From contig OX419755.1 of the NCBI GenBank assembly GCA_948567375.1, forward strand, positions 72,172,944 through 72,236,943: 64,000 nt of DNA, in the 5' to 3' direction. This DNA is from Lunularia cruciata. Lineage: Eukaryota; Streptophyta; Marchantiopsida; Lunulariales; Lunulariaceae. Positions 9,993 to 22,700 of this stretch are shown here, piece after piece (position 1 is the stretch's first letter; each line of letters starts with the position of its first letter). The translations under genes and the position numbers were made by a program. Below the pieces are notes generated by a model. It ran no database searches, was not told the origin of the DNA, and saw only the letters and a program-made list of their open reading frames with translations.

Positions 9993-12900
9993 ATGTCTCT
10001 CCGACCTCATGCCCGGACCGAGGTCCGGAAGAAGAGTTACAAGCTTGCGGTAGATGCCGATGAAGCCCGCAGGAAGAGGGAAGATAACATGGTTGAGATC
10101 CGGAAAAATAAGAGGGAGGAGAGCCTGCTTAAGAAGAGAAGAGAGGGCATGCAGCCGCAGCAGTTCATCTCGAACGTCCACTCTTCTGCCACCGAGAAGA
10201 AGGTAAGCGCTCTCAGCATCATCCGAGTTTCCGGAATTTCACGTCGGCGACGACTTCCCTTACCTGCAGTAACAGCGCACTCCCACGGACAGAAGAATTA
10301 CAACTACACGAGAATAGGTTCTCGTTGATGCACGAAAGATCTCGTCTCCAACAATCCTCCTCACCTAAATCAGATTCCTCACTTTGTTCATTCTTCTTTT
10401 CTCTAAGAGGCACGTCAAAAGCGCTGGTGATTTGGGGATAAGATGCTGTTTGTTCTACGATTAACTTATTCCCGACGCACACATAACTCTTCTTAGGGGT
10501 ATGCCACATAGAAGTTGCTGTATGGCGATTTGCCTCAACTGTTGAGTTAATTAAGTGCCAGGAATTTAGGGTTTATCTACACTCTGTCGATTGTTTTTGT
10601 CTCTACAACCCTTTTCAATCGGTTTTTTTTGTTTCTATCGTCTTTTAGCAGCTTGAGAGCTTGCCGGCAATGGTCGCGGGCGTCTGGTCTGACGATGGAC
10701 CTGCCCAGCTGGAGGCCACCACGCATTTCAGGAAGCTTTTATCAATAGGTAAGTCTCACATATCTCGTTTCAAGGCACGACAGTGCATCCACCAAAGTAA
10801 TTATCTAGCTGATTGTGTTGTTCGGAGGTCTTGATGCGTTACTGCTCCATCTATGTCCGCAGAACGAAGTCCTCCTATAGAAGAGGTGATTGCCGCAGGG
10901 GTTGTTCCACGCTTTGTCGAGTTCCTTGTCAGACAGGACTTTCCTCAATTGCAGGTGAAACTCACCTCAAATGATTTCGGTGCAAATTTTACCTTGTCTT
11001 GAAGCAATCAAGTTTTGAACGTGATACTTTACCTCCCTGTCGAAGTCGCACCATGTTTCCATTTCTGTCAGGCAGCTGTCTGAAGATATTTGGGCGCTTA
11101 CTTAAATTGCTTCGATTCTACGTTTCTTTTCTCGTTCAGTTTGAGGCTGCCTGGGCTCTTACGAACATCGCCTCGGGAACATCCGAGCACACCAGAGTAG
11201 TCATTGATCACGGCGCCGTGCCGATCTTCGTGCAGCTGTTGAGTTCTCAAAGCGATGATGTTCGTGAGCAGGTAATATCGTCAATGCCCTACCTAACTAC
11301 ATTTTTCTCCATTTACTTGTCCTTCTTCGTCGTCCCTGCATGTACCAAAATGGAGTCAAGTCAGTTACACGTTTGAATTTGTGTGTGCAGGCTGTCTGGG
11401 CTCTCGGTAATGTTGCAGGAGACTCTCCACAATGTAGAGACTTGGTCCTAAGCCATGGTGCACTCATGCCACTTTTGAATCAGCTGACCGACAATGCCAA
11501 GTTATCCATGCTGAGGAATGCGACTTGGACTCTGTCAAACTTCTGCCGTGGAAAGCCACAACCTTTGTTTGAGCAGGTACCTGTTTGGCCTTGTTAATCT
11601 CTTTGGAATTTACTCACCTTTCGGTTCTACTTCCCTTAATTGCATTGAATTGTACCAAGCAATTGTCGGAAATTACTTTCTGACTTCGGTTATATTTTTG
11701 CTACAGTCGAAGCCTGCACTTCCGGCTCTACAAAGGCTCATCCACTCTTCAGATGAGGAGGTTCTCACAGACGCCTGCTGGGCCTTGTCATACCTGTCCG
11801 ACGGGACCAACGACAAGATTCAGGCAGTTATCGAAGCTGGCGTCTGTCGACGACTTGTTGAGCTACTGCTGTACGTAGTCCATTATTTGCACTATGAATT
11901 TCGACATCTCTGCCTGCCTGCCTGTCTGTCTGTGTGTCTCTCGTCTTTTACGACACTTGCTCTGCTGTAGAAACTTACCTTTGGTTCTCTGTTTTGTCCA
12001 GACATCCTTCGCCATCGGTCCTCATCCCTGCCCTTCGAACCGTGGGTAACATAGTCACTGGTGATGACTTACAGACGCAGGTGCAATGCCGAATCCTTTT
12101 TCTTGAGTTCATACCGAAGTTGTTCAGTTCTCTGCTGAGACTGCCAATGTTCAACTTTGTGGAGAATAGAAGCTGACTTGGATATTTGCTACTTTCTCGT
12201 GCAGTTCATCATCAACAACCAGGCACTTCCTTGTTTGCTTGCTCTGCTTACTCATACTCACAAGAAAAGCATAAAGAAAGAAGCGTGCTGGACAATCTCG
12301 AACATCACTGCTGGAAACAAGGACCAGATCCAGGCTGTCATTGATGCGAACATCATTCCACCTCTGGTGCAATTGCTTGCGAGTGCTGAATTTGACATCA
12401 AGAAGGAAGCGGCTTGGGCCATATCGAACGCAACATCTGGTGGCACACATGAGCAGATTAAGTATGTACTTTGACGAGGTCAAAAGCACCCCTGATACAT
12501 TTACAATGAGGACAACTAGGAGATACGCTGATGAGATGTCGGGTCCAGTCAGGCTAAGCGTGAAGAGTTTTGAAGAACACTATATCTGTCTTGTCTAGTT
12601 CTCGAGTTCTGCTAAAAGGTTCCATATCACAATATTCCTTCCTGAGTACCCTACGAGTCCAATTGCTAGCATTTCCATTTCGGCGAATTCTGAACCCCGC
12701 CTTCCCAGTGGTCCGGACTGGACTGTCGCCGCTCCACTTCATACATGAGGGTCTTGGATGTACTCCTTGCCAGGTGATTGGACGTAGGGAATTCTTTTGG
12801 CACGTATGAGTTACGAGCTATTACACCGAGAGACCTCAAGATTCACATTGAGAATATCGGAACTTAGCGTTAGGTCAATGGCAATGAGGCTCTTGATTTG

Positions 12901-13955
12901 GTCAGAGAGGTGCCTTCAGTTCATGCCTTTAATCATCTCTTCGATGTTCAAATTGGCTTTGGCTGTGTATCGTCGAGACACTCGTGGTCGCATGAGCTAA
13001 GCAGAAGGCTCTTGTGGCCCCAGGAATTCTTCTGCATCAGGCAAGAAGAACCTCCTACCTAGCTCATGCCGGCCTTCATGTGTGAAGGTGCTCAACTCCT
13101 CGCACGGATTCCAACCATCTTTCTGTCATCGAGTACGTCTTCTTGTACAGTTGCGAGCCATGTAACTAGAGATGAACGCTGTCTCCAAGCAGCGTTAGTC
13201 TCTCCAGATTGAGAGAGGAGAGAGATATGCAGATACATTGTTTGCGAAGATGTGTACGTCCAAACATGATCGAATGTAGATTCAGTTCAAAATCTCTGAT
13301 GCCGGAAACTCCGGTTGCCCCTGTGGATAGGCTCCATAGAAGCAAACCACGGTCAACAACAGACATGATAGTAAATTGAACTAGTGCGAAGCATCTGTTG
13401 CTGCACGCTTCTGTTCTAGGCTCCTCGTGTGAAAATTAGAAAGTTAGACCACAATGGCCGCTCGGAACGGTTGGTTAAAAGTAAGAGCCCATGTAGTTTC
13501 TTCTCTCTTTTGTCTCCGCGCTTTATGTGGCTAGATCAATATCGGAGAAGTACTGACATCTTGTTTCTATGTGCAGGTATCTCGTGAATCAAGGCTGCAT
13601 CAAACCTCTATGTGACCTTCTTACCTGCCCTGACGCTCGGATTGTTACTGTCTCACTGGAGGGACTCGAGAATATTCTTAAGGTCGGAGAGGCAGAGAAG
13701 GACCTCGGTACCACCGGAGGTATCAACTTATACGCTCGATACATCGATGAAGCCGAGGGACTTGAGAAGATCGAGAACTTACAGACTCACGATAATAATG
13801 AAATCTACGAGAAGGCAGTCAAGATCCTTGAAACATACTGGCTTGAGGATGACGAAGAACAGACCCTGATACCATCCGGGGATCAAAATCAGCCAGGATT
13901 TCAGTTCGGTGGAAATCAACCCTCCGTCCCATCTGGAGGTTTCAACTTTGGTTAA
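9993..13955 (+). CDS. IMPA: importin subunit alpha (nuclear import receptor), complete
   Basis: Adapter that binds nuclear localisation signals in the cytoplasm, docks to importin beta through its N-terminal IBB domain, and is returned by CAS/exportin. Exons: 9993-10202, 10649-10748, 10863-10954, 11140-11271, 11391-11576, 11707-11870, 12002-12080, 12205-12461, 13577-13955. All junctions are GT-AG with matching phases, giving 532 residues, the usual plant length. The start [13 protein letters not shown] is the plant family start. The IBB basic patches are RRKR (26-29), KNKRE and KKRR (47-50). Armadillo repeats carry the NLS-binding W...N pairs W139/N143, W181/N185, W224/N228, W350/N354 and W392/N396, with W265/Y269 in the middle repeat as usual. 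The tail ends SGGFNFG, the conserved CAS-binding end. The last coding intron (12462-13576, 1115 bp) is much longer than the others (114-446 bp). No damage seen. Paralogue number cannot be assigned. Confidence 0.96.
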
Positions 13956-14740
13956 GAGGTAATCATCGACCCACAGCCAGCAGATTTCACATCTAATTGA
14001 GCAGATATTGAGTCCATGTTTTGCATAGTGATTAAAGTTCGTGGGTTGACACATCTTTCCGTGACTCATCTATTAGTTTGAGCACCGTGAAGCCCGTTCT
14101 ACTCTGTGCAGACTTAAGTTAGTTACACGAGGTACTAAACCCTAAACGCTACCGTCGTCCACTTCCGATTACTGTCTAACACCTTCTTATATGGTTTGTC
14201 CAGATATACCACGTATGGCGACTCACTGTGAATATCCTCGATGTGATGGTTTCGAGGAGTCTGGGAGGCAAGATAGCGTTGCTGCATCATACGTATGCTC
14301 GATATACCTCTCTGGATCTGCTGACATGTTGGCCGCTGACAGTTTCTTCTCGGTCGCGATTCCTGACCACCTGAGAACGATAGCCAGTGCAAGCGAGGTC
14401 CTAAACAGGACTTGTCTGCTGTCTGACACAACTAACGGGTTTAAAGCAACACATCTGGTTGATGGTTCCACATACTGCTGCCTGATGGTACTAATCTGCC
14501 TGTGCCACATCCCCATGCATCCCTCCAAGAGAATGTACGCTGGTGAAGTGTGAGCAAGAGGTTCAGCAGGCCAGAGCTGTGCATTGTTGTACAAACTCCT
14601 GCTCACAGTGACAATTGACTCTGCTTCGCCTTGAGGGGCTTGCAATACCTGACCCCTGAGTGTAACATCAATAAATGTTGCACTTTGTAAATGCAAATTT
14701 GGCCATGCCAAATTTCTTGCATTTGAACTGGTGACCATCG
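13956..14740 (+). other. importin-alpha 3' UTR with probable intron
   Basis: Non-coding GC-richer sequence after the stop. A likely intron runs 13959-14203: donor GAG|GTAATC three bases after the TAA, a CTAAC branch-like site at 14176-14180, a pyrimidine-rich stretch and CAG at 14201-14203. An AATAAA hexamer at 14670-14675 is the best poly(A) signal candidate, with TTTGTAA just after it. The antisense ORF at 14223-14738 and sense ORF at 14191-14553 resemble nothing I know and are taken as chance. Inferred from signals only. Confidence 0.45.
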
Positions 14741-16180
14741 AGTCCTGGTTTACTGACTGCCATTACTGGTTGTTCATGGTGGCATCGTTTTGCTCCATGA
14801 ATTTGGAATTGAGCTCACTTTGCTTGAGCACTCTTCCGTTGACTCTTTACAGAGCGTATGCTCATTGCATATGTCGTCAACTGACATTGCCTGCACGTTG
14901 CACAACGAGCTCTCGTCTGGCGGAGCTTATTCACGATGCTTTGTTTGACTACTTGTAAATTTAACAAGTTACACTCAACATGTTACTACCCTGCGCGGAG
15001 AAACGGGTTCTACTTTGCTTGGCGAATTGGAGAATGCCGCTCTGCCTGCACACGCGTGATTACACTAGCGCATTATCTTGAGATATTAGTCAGATAAAGT
15101 GGCTGGATGAGAAGCTTTATCTATGGCGTACTGAATTGACTCAGTAGTTCTGGTTAGTAGCGGTACGCTTCGATTATATTAGTTGAAAAAGTGGGACGTT
15201 CGAACATAGGTTTTGTTTGTCTCCTGTCAATTGCGATTTGACATTGGTCCTAGTTTCTACTTGAGTTCCAAGGATAAACTATCTTTCACTACTGATGAAA
15301 GACTCCTCTTTGTGGGTGGAAGTAAGGTCTTTTTGGTTACTTTTACAGAGTGATAAGAGTCCAATATCCTAAGGGAGGATAAGTACACATCGAAGAGAAT
15401 ATACAAAGTCCTCTTGTATATGAAGTGATGTAATTTGTACCTGACAAGGTGGATAATTGAGTTTTTGTAAGTCATGTGAGCTGGATTTGTGCCGTGACCT
15501 ATGATAGCTCGTTAGAACTAAATCGTTTTGTCTGGTTTACAATCTTTTGTTATTTTTATGGAAAAATCGTATGTTAGAAAGTAACAGCTGCCTAGTAGTG
15601 CCGAGGCGCAAGATGTAATAAATCTTGTGCGACATGTAATGACCTTAACCTTGTCCTCAGTAGAACTATGGCCTGACCAATCAAATGGGCATAGCCCCGG
15701 AACAACGACGACGAGATGGACCCTTCTTGGGTTGTAAGTGCCTCTAACTGGCACTTCCGACCGACAATCTGCTACTCCACAAGAGGGATAGGTGTCGAGA
15801 ATGGCCTTTTGCTTTGGAGTATGCGTTTAGAGTACTTGAAACTATAATCGTTACATGCATTTGAAGTTGAAAACGGGGTCCGATGCGACGCAACAGAAAA
15901 CGGCCTCTGATGTTTATGAATATTTCATATTTGAGGAAGCTTATATAACCTTGATAAGTTTATTACTTGAAAGATCGATGCCCAAAGTTTGGAAGTGGCG
16001 ACGGTGGTAGGTATATCTGTGCAGTCATGAACTCTAGTACCCCTCCCACAACAATTTGTATCAAGTGTATGCCATGTGGCGTGTGTCAAATCACAAGCGC
16101 ATCAATTTGGGAGACCAAATGTAGGCGGAGTGCAATGTAGAACTCGAGAGAATCAATGTAGTACTCAAGTGAGAATCAAT
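14741..16180. other. unassigned downstream part of gene island 1
   Basis: Moderately GC-rich sequence grading into AT-rich DNA near 16.2 kb. Short ORFs only, in all frames, with no conserved motif. No RNA gene seen. Confidence 0.45.
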
Positions 16181-16191
16181 AATTCTTTATC

Positions 16192-16223
16192 ATTGGGATG
16201 GAAGGAGTCAAACCTACGAACCT
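16192..16223 (-). other. tRNA 3'-half-like fragment
   Basis: On the minus strand the sequence AGGTTTGACTCCTTCCATCC follows GGTTCGT and precedes CA. It resembles a T-arm plus 3' acceptor strand and looks closest to the end of organellar tRNA-Gln. The 5' half, anticodon arm and A box are absent, so it is not a tRNA gene. It could be a short organelle-derived scrap or chance. Confidence 0.25.
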
Positions 16224-16229
16224 TTAATG

Positions 16230-17050
16230 GGGTGCATATATATATTGTTATGGAATAAATATCAATGTTAGCATTGATAAATATACATTATATATGATGA
16301 AAATATAAGTTAGATATAATATATATTCATTGAAAGAATATAATAAATATATAAATTGTTAAAAAAGTTAAAAAAGTTAAAATAATTGATTTATTCAAAT
16401 TAAGTTTACATATAATTTTTATTAAATTTTTATTTTATGAATAAAAAACTATAATTAATAATATTAAAATATTCACTATCGGCAAATATTTAAAGATTCA
16501 ATATCAAAGAAATAAATTTTATGAAACTGTATTTTAAATTTATACCTTGATGATTTAAATTATGGATCTCACCATAGGATAATTATCATTAACATAAAAA
16601 TTTGATATTTAACAAATAGTCCATAAATAATTACCAAAATAACTTAACATTACATTCCAACTTTAAAGCAATTATTGTAAACATTCCGAAGTTTGCACAA
16701 ACTAATTTTAATAATATAAATATCATGATAATCATTATAAGTATCTATATTATTATATAACATACATCGTTATGAACATTATGTACTATGGAAACACAAT
16801 TTACATATAAATTATACATGAATTCTAAAATATCACAATTATTTCACGGTATGGCAAATTTCAAATAATCATCTACTCCAAATATATAATATATAATATG
16901 CCCTATGCAAATATTCAAATAATCATCTATCCAAATATATGATATACCCTATGCTAGACAAAAATCAAGAGACGAGATACTATCAAGTTCTATTGTTTGT
17001 TTATTATTTACAATCTATACTATATAAAGAGTGAATTAACTATAGATCAA
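16230..17050. other. very AT-rich spacer with a small tandem duplication
   Basis: Extremely AT-rich DNA with no gene. A segment beginning CAAATAATCATCTA at 16862-16908 is repeated imperfectly at 16915-16956, both ending near CCCTATGC. A TATA-like TTATATAG on the minus strand near 17025 could belong to an LTR of the adjacent minus-strand element, but no LTR ends could be defined. Confidence 0.45.
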
Positions 17051-17067
17051 ATACATCTAGGATATAA

Positions 17068-17283
17068 CTATTGTCTTTGAAAAACCACCATGAGAAAAAG
17101 AGTCAAACATGCACTATGTAATCCTCTCGAACCATTATCACACACCAACCTAGTAACAATTCCACTAGAAGAGTCATATAACATACACAACAAGCCTACA
17201 CATACAAGTGCCAAACTTAGGTCCATAGTGCCATTAATGGTTCGGAGGTGGCATGGCGCACATGATCCTTGCAACAAACACAA
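17068..17283 (-). pseudogene. PHD-finger-like zinc module downstream of gypsy integrase
   Basis: An open minus-strand stretch following the integrase C-terminal extension. It contains CAPCHLRTINGTMDLSLALV and then C-x2-Y-x11-C-D-N-G-x4-H-x2-C-L-T (CMLY...LVCDNGSRGLHSACLT). In PHD fingers the order is C-x2-C ... C-x2-C-x4-H-x2-C, with a CD-x-C and W before H. Here Cys-to-Tyr, Cys-to-Gly and Trp-to-Leu changes would each take one or two substitutions. The C-terminal CxxC pair is not preserved. I infer a former PHD-type finger at the end of pol. The zinc pattern is visible, but the fold assignment is an inference. Confidence 0.5.
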
Positions 17284-17381
17284 TAACGTCCTTCCAACAC
17301 AAGGACTCTGAAAAACAAAACCTCATGCACTCTCAAGATAGTAAAACCTATAGTAACATCAAGTGTTGTTGGTGTAGTCTG

Positions 17382-18154
17382 CTAGAGATATATATAGTCA
17401 TCTGCATGAAATTGATTGATCAAGGGTCTATAATCTTTTCCTTGAATAGTAACATAACATAAGGTAACACAATGCTGGGCAATTGCTAAGTTCTCAAAGG
17501 TCATTGGCATCACTCTCCGAAAGATCTCTGCCCATTTAAAATATGCACTCACCCATACATCTGGATCATCCAAGTCCAAAACTATAGTAGCATCATGATG
17601 AATGGCTATAAGTAAATAGAGATCTTATTCATAGAATAGAAAGTAAGGAGAGAAGGATGCTAAGGATGCTTGCCGGTTGAACCGATAGCACATGGCCAAT
17701 CAAGGTAACTAAAGATACCAATCTCCCAGGTGGACTCTCTACAAACCATACTTATGCAATCCTCTCTTCATTATCTGAACCGCTCTCTTTGCTAGGCCAT
17801 CTGCTTCAAGGTGATCTTGGGAGATATTACAATAATCAATCAAGGCCTTGTCACGCAAGATCTTAAACTCCTCCAAGAACTTTGTACCTTGATCAGTCAA
17901 ACCTTAGCTCGTGCACCAAAATGCCTAAGAATCCGATACAAGAACAAGTAAGCCGTCACTTCATTGGACTTATCATGAAGGACCACCAACTCAATCCACT
18001 TGGAAAAGTGCTCCACCATATCCTCAACATATTGATGATGTCTCACAATCAATGGTAAAGGTCTAGCAAAGTCCAAAATCCAATGGTAACTCAATCCCAT
18101 GATATATAATGGCATAGGAACACTAAATGATGCTCTAACTTGATCACAAACCAC
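17382..18154 (-). pseudogene. gypsy integrase core and C-terminal region, broken
   Basis: Minus-strand integrase remains. LSYHWILDFARPLP carries the first catalytic Asp and HFSKWIELVVLHDKS follows. After a stop comes FDQGTKFLEEF (second Asp), then DHLEADGLAKRAVQIMKR, where the catalytic Glu of the usual ADGxAER pattern is Lys. The extension at 17579-17382 reads LDLDDPDVWV, FRRVMPMTFENLAIAQH and YRPLINQF. The DDE triad is lost and stops are present, so it is inactive. Its place between RNase H and the PHD-like module fits the gypsy gene order. Confidence 0.75.
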
Positions 18155-18619
18155 ACATCTGGCAACAAACTATTGTATATTGGTCTGCATACCGTGCTAC
18201 CATAATGACTCTAGAGTAAACTATATGTACACTTTAGTCCAAAATGTCCTAGCTCCTCATGAGCATGACATACCAATGGTAGTCTCTAAGATAGAAGTGG
18301 TACTATTTGCACTCTACTATCCTCCCAAATACAAAGGTGTCTGCACTCCAATCTAAACCGCTTGGCTAGTTGAAGAACACAATTTCTCTCCTTGGCACCA
18401 ACTATGCCACACACAACACCAATGCAAAGATACTCCATCACTAAGACATCATCATGAATGTCCCGCTGACATGTACCAATACCTCCATCCTTTGGTTCTA
18501 TGACTTCAACAACTCCTTCTATATATATTGAGAGAGATACCACCAAGGCCCCAAAAATATACATAGAAAGGTAGATGCATGCCAACTTGGTACCATCTCC
18601 TCATTTGTCTCACCATGCC

Positions 18620-19700
18620 AACATTATAATTTTATTGGCTGGGACATGGTTATGTATTCAACCTATCTACATCAGTGTTCACCACTCTAGGTTTATGAAT
18701 AATTGTGAAATCATACTCTTGTAAAATCAGAGCCCATCATGCAAGCTTCCTTGAAAGCTTGTCGGACTTCATCAACCACAAAATGGTTGATGATCAATGA
18801 AGGGATTACAAAATTAGTAACATCAAAAGTGTGCTACTACCCATACTATTATCAAACACTCTTTCTCATATGAACTATATTTCACCTCTGCTGAATTGTT
18901 GGAACGACTAGCATAGACCACCACAAAATCCTTCCCCTCATTATTCTATTGGGTGAGCATTTCTCCAAGCCCTAGTATACTCCAATCAATTTAAACTTGG
19001 AATGGTCATCCTTTGATTGATCTCCATAGAATAGGAGCAGATGTCAAACTTCTCCTTGAGCTTTATAAAAAGCTCTCTCTTGCTTATCTCCCCAACACCT
19101 TTCATATGTAAGCTTGGTCAAATTTTTCAAGGCCTTTGTAATGGCACTAAATCCTCTAACATATTAGGGATATAAGTTAAACAACCCAAGGAATGATCAT
19201 ACTCTGCTCACATCTATAAGCCAAGGAATATATGCAATAGCTTCCACCTTGGTTTGTTGAACACCAAGCCCTCTAGAGTAGATAGTGTGATCCAAATACT
19301 CAAACTACTTATGGAAGAATCTACACTTCCTAAGATGTAATTTATGTCTATGAGATCTCAACCTCAGCAAACACCTCCAACAAATGTCTCTCATGTTTCT
19401 CCACAATAGTGCTATAGACCAAAATGTCATCAATATAGCATGAAGCAAAATCCAGTCCTTCTAGGATCTTGTCTATGATCCTCTAGAACTTGGCAAGAGC
19501 ATTCTTTAACCCAAATGGTAAGACCTCCACCAATATGATACATCCTTATCGTGAGGATCATTAGCTCAAAATGTTATCTTAGACTTGTACTCCTCCTTGA
19601 TTGGGAATTGATGATATTCTACTTGCAGATCCAAAGTACTAAGGACCTTTGCATACCCAATTGTATCAAAGATCTCCTTTGGTACAAGCACGGCATAGCA
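18620..19700 (-). pseudogene. gypsy reverse transcriptase / RNase H remains
   Basis: On the minus strand at about 19.45-19.43 kb the RT active-site motif CYIDDIL is preserved, preceded by GLDFAS and followed by VYS. Further downstream come RNase H-like fragments with KAQGEV and KLTYER. Frames change several times and stops are frequent. The right part (about 19.7 kb) shows the DLQxEYHQ region that precedes the catalytic core. Confidence 0.6.
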
Positions 19701-22700
19701 ATCATCCTAATCTACCAATCAGCCTTAGTCTATCAATTGATAGGATGGTAATCTCCACACATATGCCTATTTGTGTAGTTTCCATGCAAATCCTTCTTGG
19801 TTGGCATCACTACAATTGAATCATGCTCTCTATGTGAAATCTCCACCAAACTAGCCTAAAAGGGGTCTCTACTCTGACTTTGAATTAATGATCTTTCCAT
19901 GTCACTATATATATAGAGATGTTAGAAAATTGGTGTATCACTAGTAAACTCAATCCAAACAACACATCCTTTTAAAGCACCCAAATCTTTCATACTGAAG
20001 GTAAAACAACTCTTGTAACTCCTTAAGAACCTCCAAACTCTCCATCTTTCTCCTCTTGTAAGCTTGGGTCTAATGTTTGGTTACCAAGTATCCTTTATAA
20101 TTGATATAGGAGTGGAAGATGCACTAACTAACTAGTACACTGGGCCCTTTGAAGTAGTCATGTCATGCCTCCAACCATTAGAGTTCCCAACCTCCATGTA
20201 GAAAAATCCCTCTGCTTTGGATGCAAGCTACATACATCCTCTAGCTACATCCCAAGTAGACCAAGGGTGTAACCCAAGTTGACCACGGTCACCTCGATGG
20301 ACCCAAGTAGACCACTCTCACTAGTAGCCACTAGTTGTGTCCTAAGAATACCTTGCTCACTTGGTCTATCATTCCTAGCATGTGCTTGAATCATCTCAAT
20401 AGACATTGAGCTCACAAGTATCCAAGTGGTGATGCGTATCAAGCACATCCTATGATGTGCTACCAAGCCAAGTCTCACAATCTAGGTCAAGCAATTCAGG
20501 TCCATAGCCTGACCTAACGCTTGACGCTTGGATACCTCTAACACTACTATAAATAGTGGTAATTCTAGTACAAAAACCCATCATCTGCTCCCTCTTATTG
20601 GCATTGGGTTCCACCAATTGTTATAAATGTAAGTCCCAAACAAGTCCAAGATCTCCCTCTCAAAAAGCATGGGAGCCTAGGAAACTCATAAGTGTGGATA
20701 AAGTGGCTCTTGGTTATCCAAAAAGTTCACCACTATCATAGGTGACCTATCAACCACTACCACCATTTGAGATTGGAACCCCAACATCCAAAATGTCATC
20801 AATAGTAAAGTGGTCTAGTTGTTGAATCCCATCATAAGCACATCGTAGAATCTCTTTAAGTAAGAGGTTTGTTGACCAAAGATAAAGACAATGAGCCCAT
20901 GATCTCACTATAGTTGCATCCAACAACATGGAAAATCATATCCAAGAATGGACTTGATGTATACTCACCACCACCAATGTACAAGAATCACCTATCAACG
21001 ATATGTTTCTCAAAATTTAGGTTAGAGAAATAGACTAATGAACATAGAGATGTCATAGTTTATGTACCCAAACACACAAAAACCCAATGTACCTCCCAAA
21101 ACACACAAAAATGTGGATCTGTAGACCTTGACCAACATGGGTATTTTGTTGATATAGACATCCAGAAATCACCAAATGAATGAGCCTATGTCTCTCTAAA
21201 TCCTATGCCCCCAACAAGGAAATGTTTGTGGTAATAATATACATTACTTGACTACTAACATTGGTAATAACTCATGAAAGTGATAGGCCAAGTGTACCAC
21301 ATGATGTAGAGAGACTTGCCTATTAATCTCATCTCTCTCCACATACAAGTACCTTTGTACTTGTATACATGCCTATAGTACCATAGTTAGTCCAATGCTA
21401 ATCACACCAAAAAATTCTAATAAACATACTCTCTTTATTGGATACTACCAAGCAATGAGTGTGGTATCCAAAGGTGACAAGGTAGTATATTATGTAGGCT
21501 CATCCTCACAAAAGTCTCTTGGTGATACAAAGCTTCCACTCCAAGCCTATTACTTCAATTGATCTGCATGTTGCTGCAATGCTTCCTCAAAACTACACAA
21601 TGGAAAATCCAAGGTGGATGGAATGATCTCACTTATACTCCAAATCCAAATGATCTCCTCTGGTATTGGAGTATCTTTTGCATGGGTATTCACCTCCAAG
21701 AAATCACCAAGCCAAGTAACAAAACCACTAAAATCCAAAATTGATACCATGGTCTCTAACTCTAGTGAGCCAAGATTACCACTTCAAAAGTGTACCGGTA
21801 GGCAAAATACCCATCCTTCATCTTACTGCTAACCTGATCTATGGGAGGTTGTCTCCTCCTTATATTCAATAATGAAACCCATGGAGTACACCACTACTCC
21901 ACCAGCTAGCATACCATATGATTTTGCTACTATCACAATGGCCTAAGCTCTCACCACAAAGCTATCAATTGGATAATTAGGCTAAATCTAGAAAATGAGC
22001 TCTCCATATGTGACATATTGTGTAGAACCACCCCCTAGAGATGTTTGGATTTGAACTGGACACCTCTCCACATTGGTCTTTTGTAGCTCAAGACAAACAA
22101 ATGTAACCTGCTTAAACATAAGGAGCTACGCACCAAAGTCTAATAAGACCATCTATGGTGTATAGAAATTCCTTGAAAGTCCTACCAAATGGAAAATCCT
22201 CCTCTAGTTTTCAAATAGGACAAGTGTGGACCAAGCTTGCTCAAAGGTAAGTCTAGCTAGTAACTCCTCTAACCTAGCTGATGCTACCTACCATAAACCA
22301 TTGGTTGTTGAGTGGATCCCATGCTCCTCGACCACCTTTACTCTAGAATCAAGAACCACATCATTCCTAATCTCACAAAGTGTGGCAGCAAACTAGAACA
22401 TTGGAGCTAGGTCAACTCTTGATATAAACATGTCATTAGTTAAGAACAAAGGGAACCGCATAATCAATTGAGCCACTCCCAAAATTGTACTATACTCAAT
22501 TTGTGTAGTAGTAGTTGGCTGATTAACATCTAGTCTATCATGACCTTCATAACCACCTACCACACTTGCACTAGGATGTCTAGGAGCCATGGATGTCTTC
22601 TATAGTGCCTTAGAGAGTGTGAAAGATTAGGAAGTTTGACCTATTTACTAGCCTCTCCTCTCTATAGGTCCAACTCTACTCATGCTCCTTTAGGCTCTAG

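Noticed and set aside
9459-10181. 240-codon minus-strand ORF over the importin-alpha leader and first exon
   Set aside because: It is antisense to exon 1, GC-rich and low in complexity (runs of S, P, K, E). Its length comes from base composition, and it has no conserved motif.
10203-13576. Separate small ORFs inside and across importin-alpha introns
   Set aside because: They are exon frames running into introns, or other-frame shadows. The spliced model explains all conserved residues with consistent phases.
14223-14738. 171-codon minus-strand ORF downstream of importin-alpha
   Set aside because: It lies antisense to the likely 3' UTR, overlaps a 120-codon sense ORF, and resembles no family. 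In this GC-richer island long open frames are less surprising.
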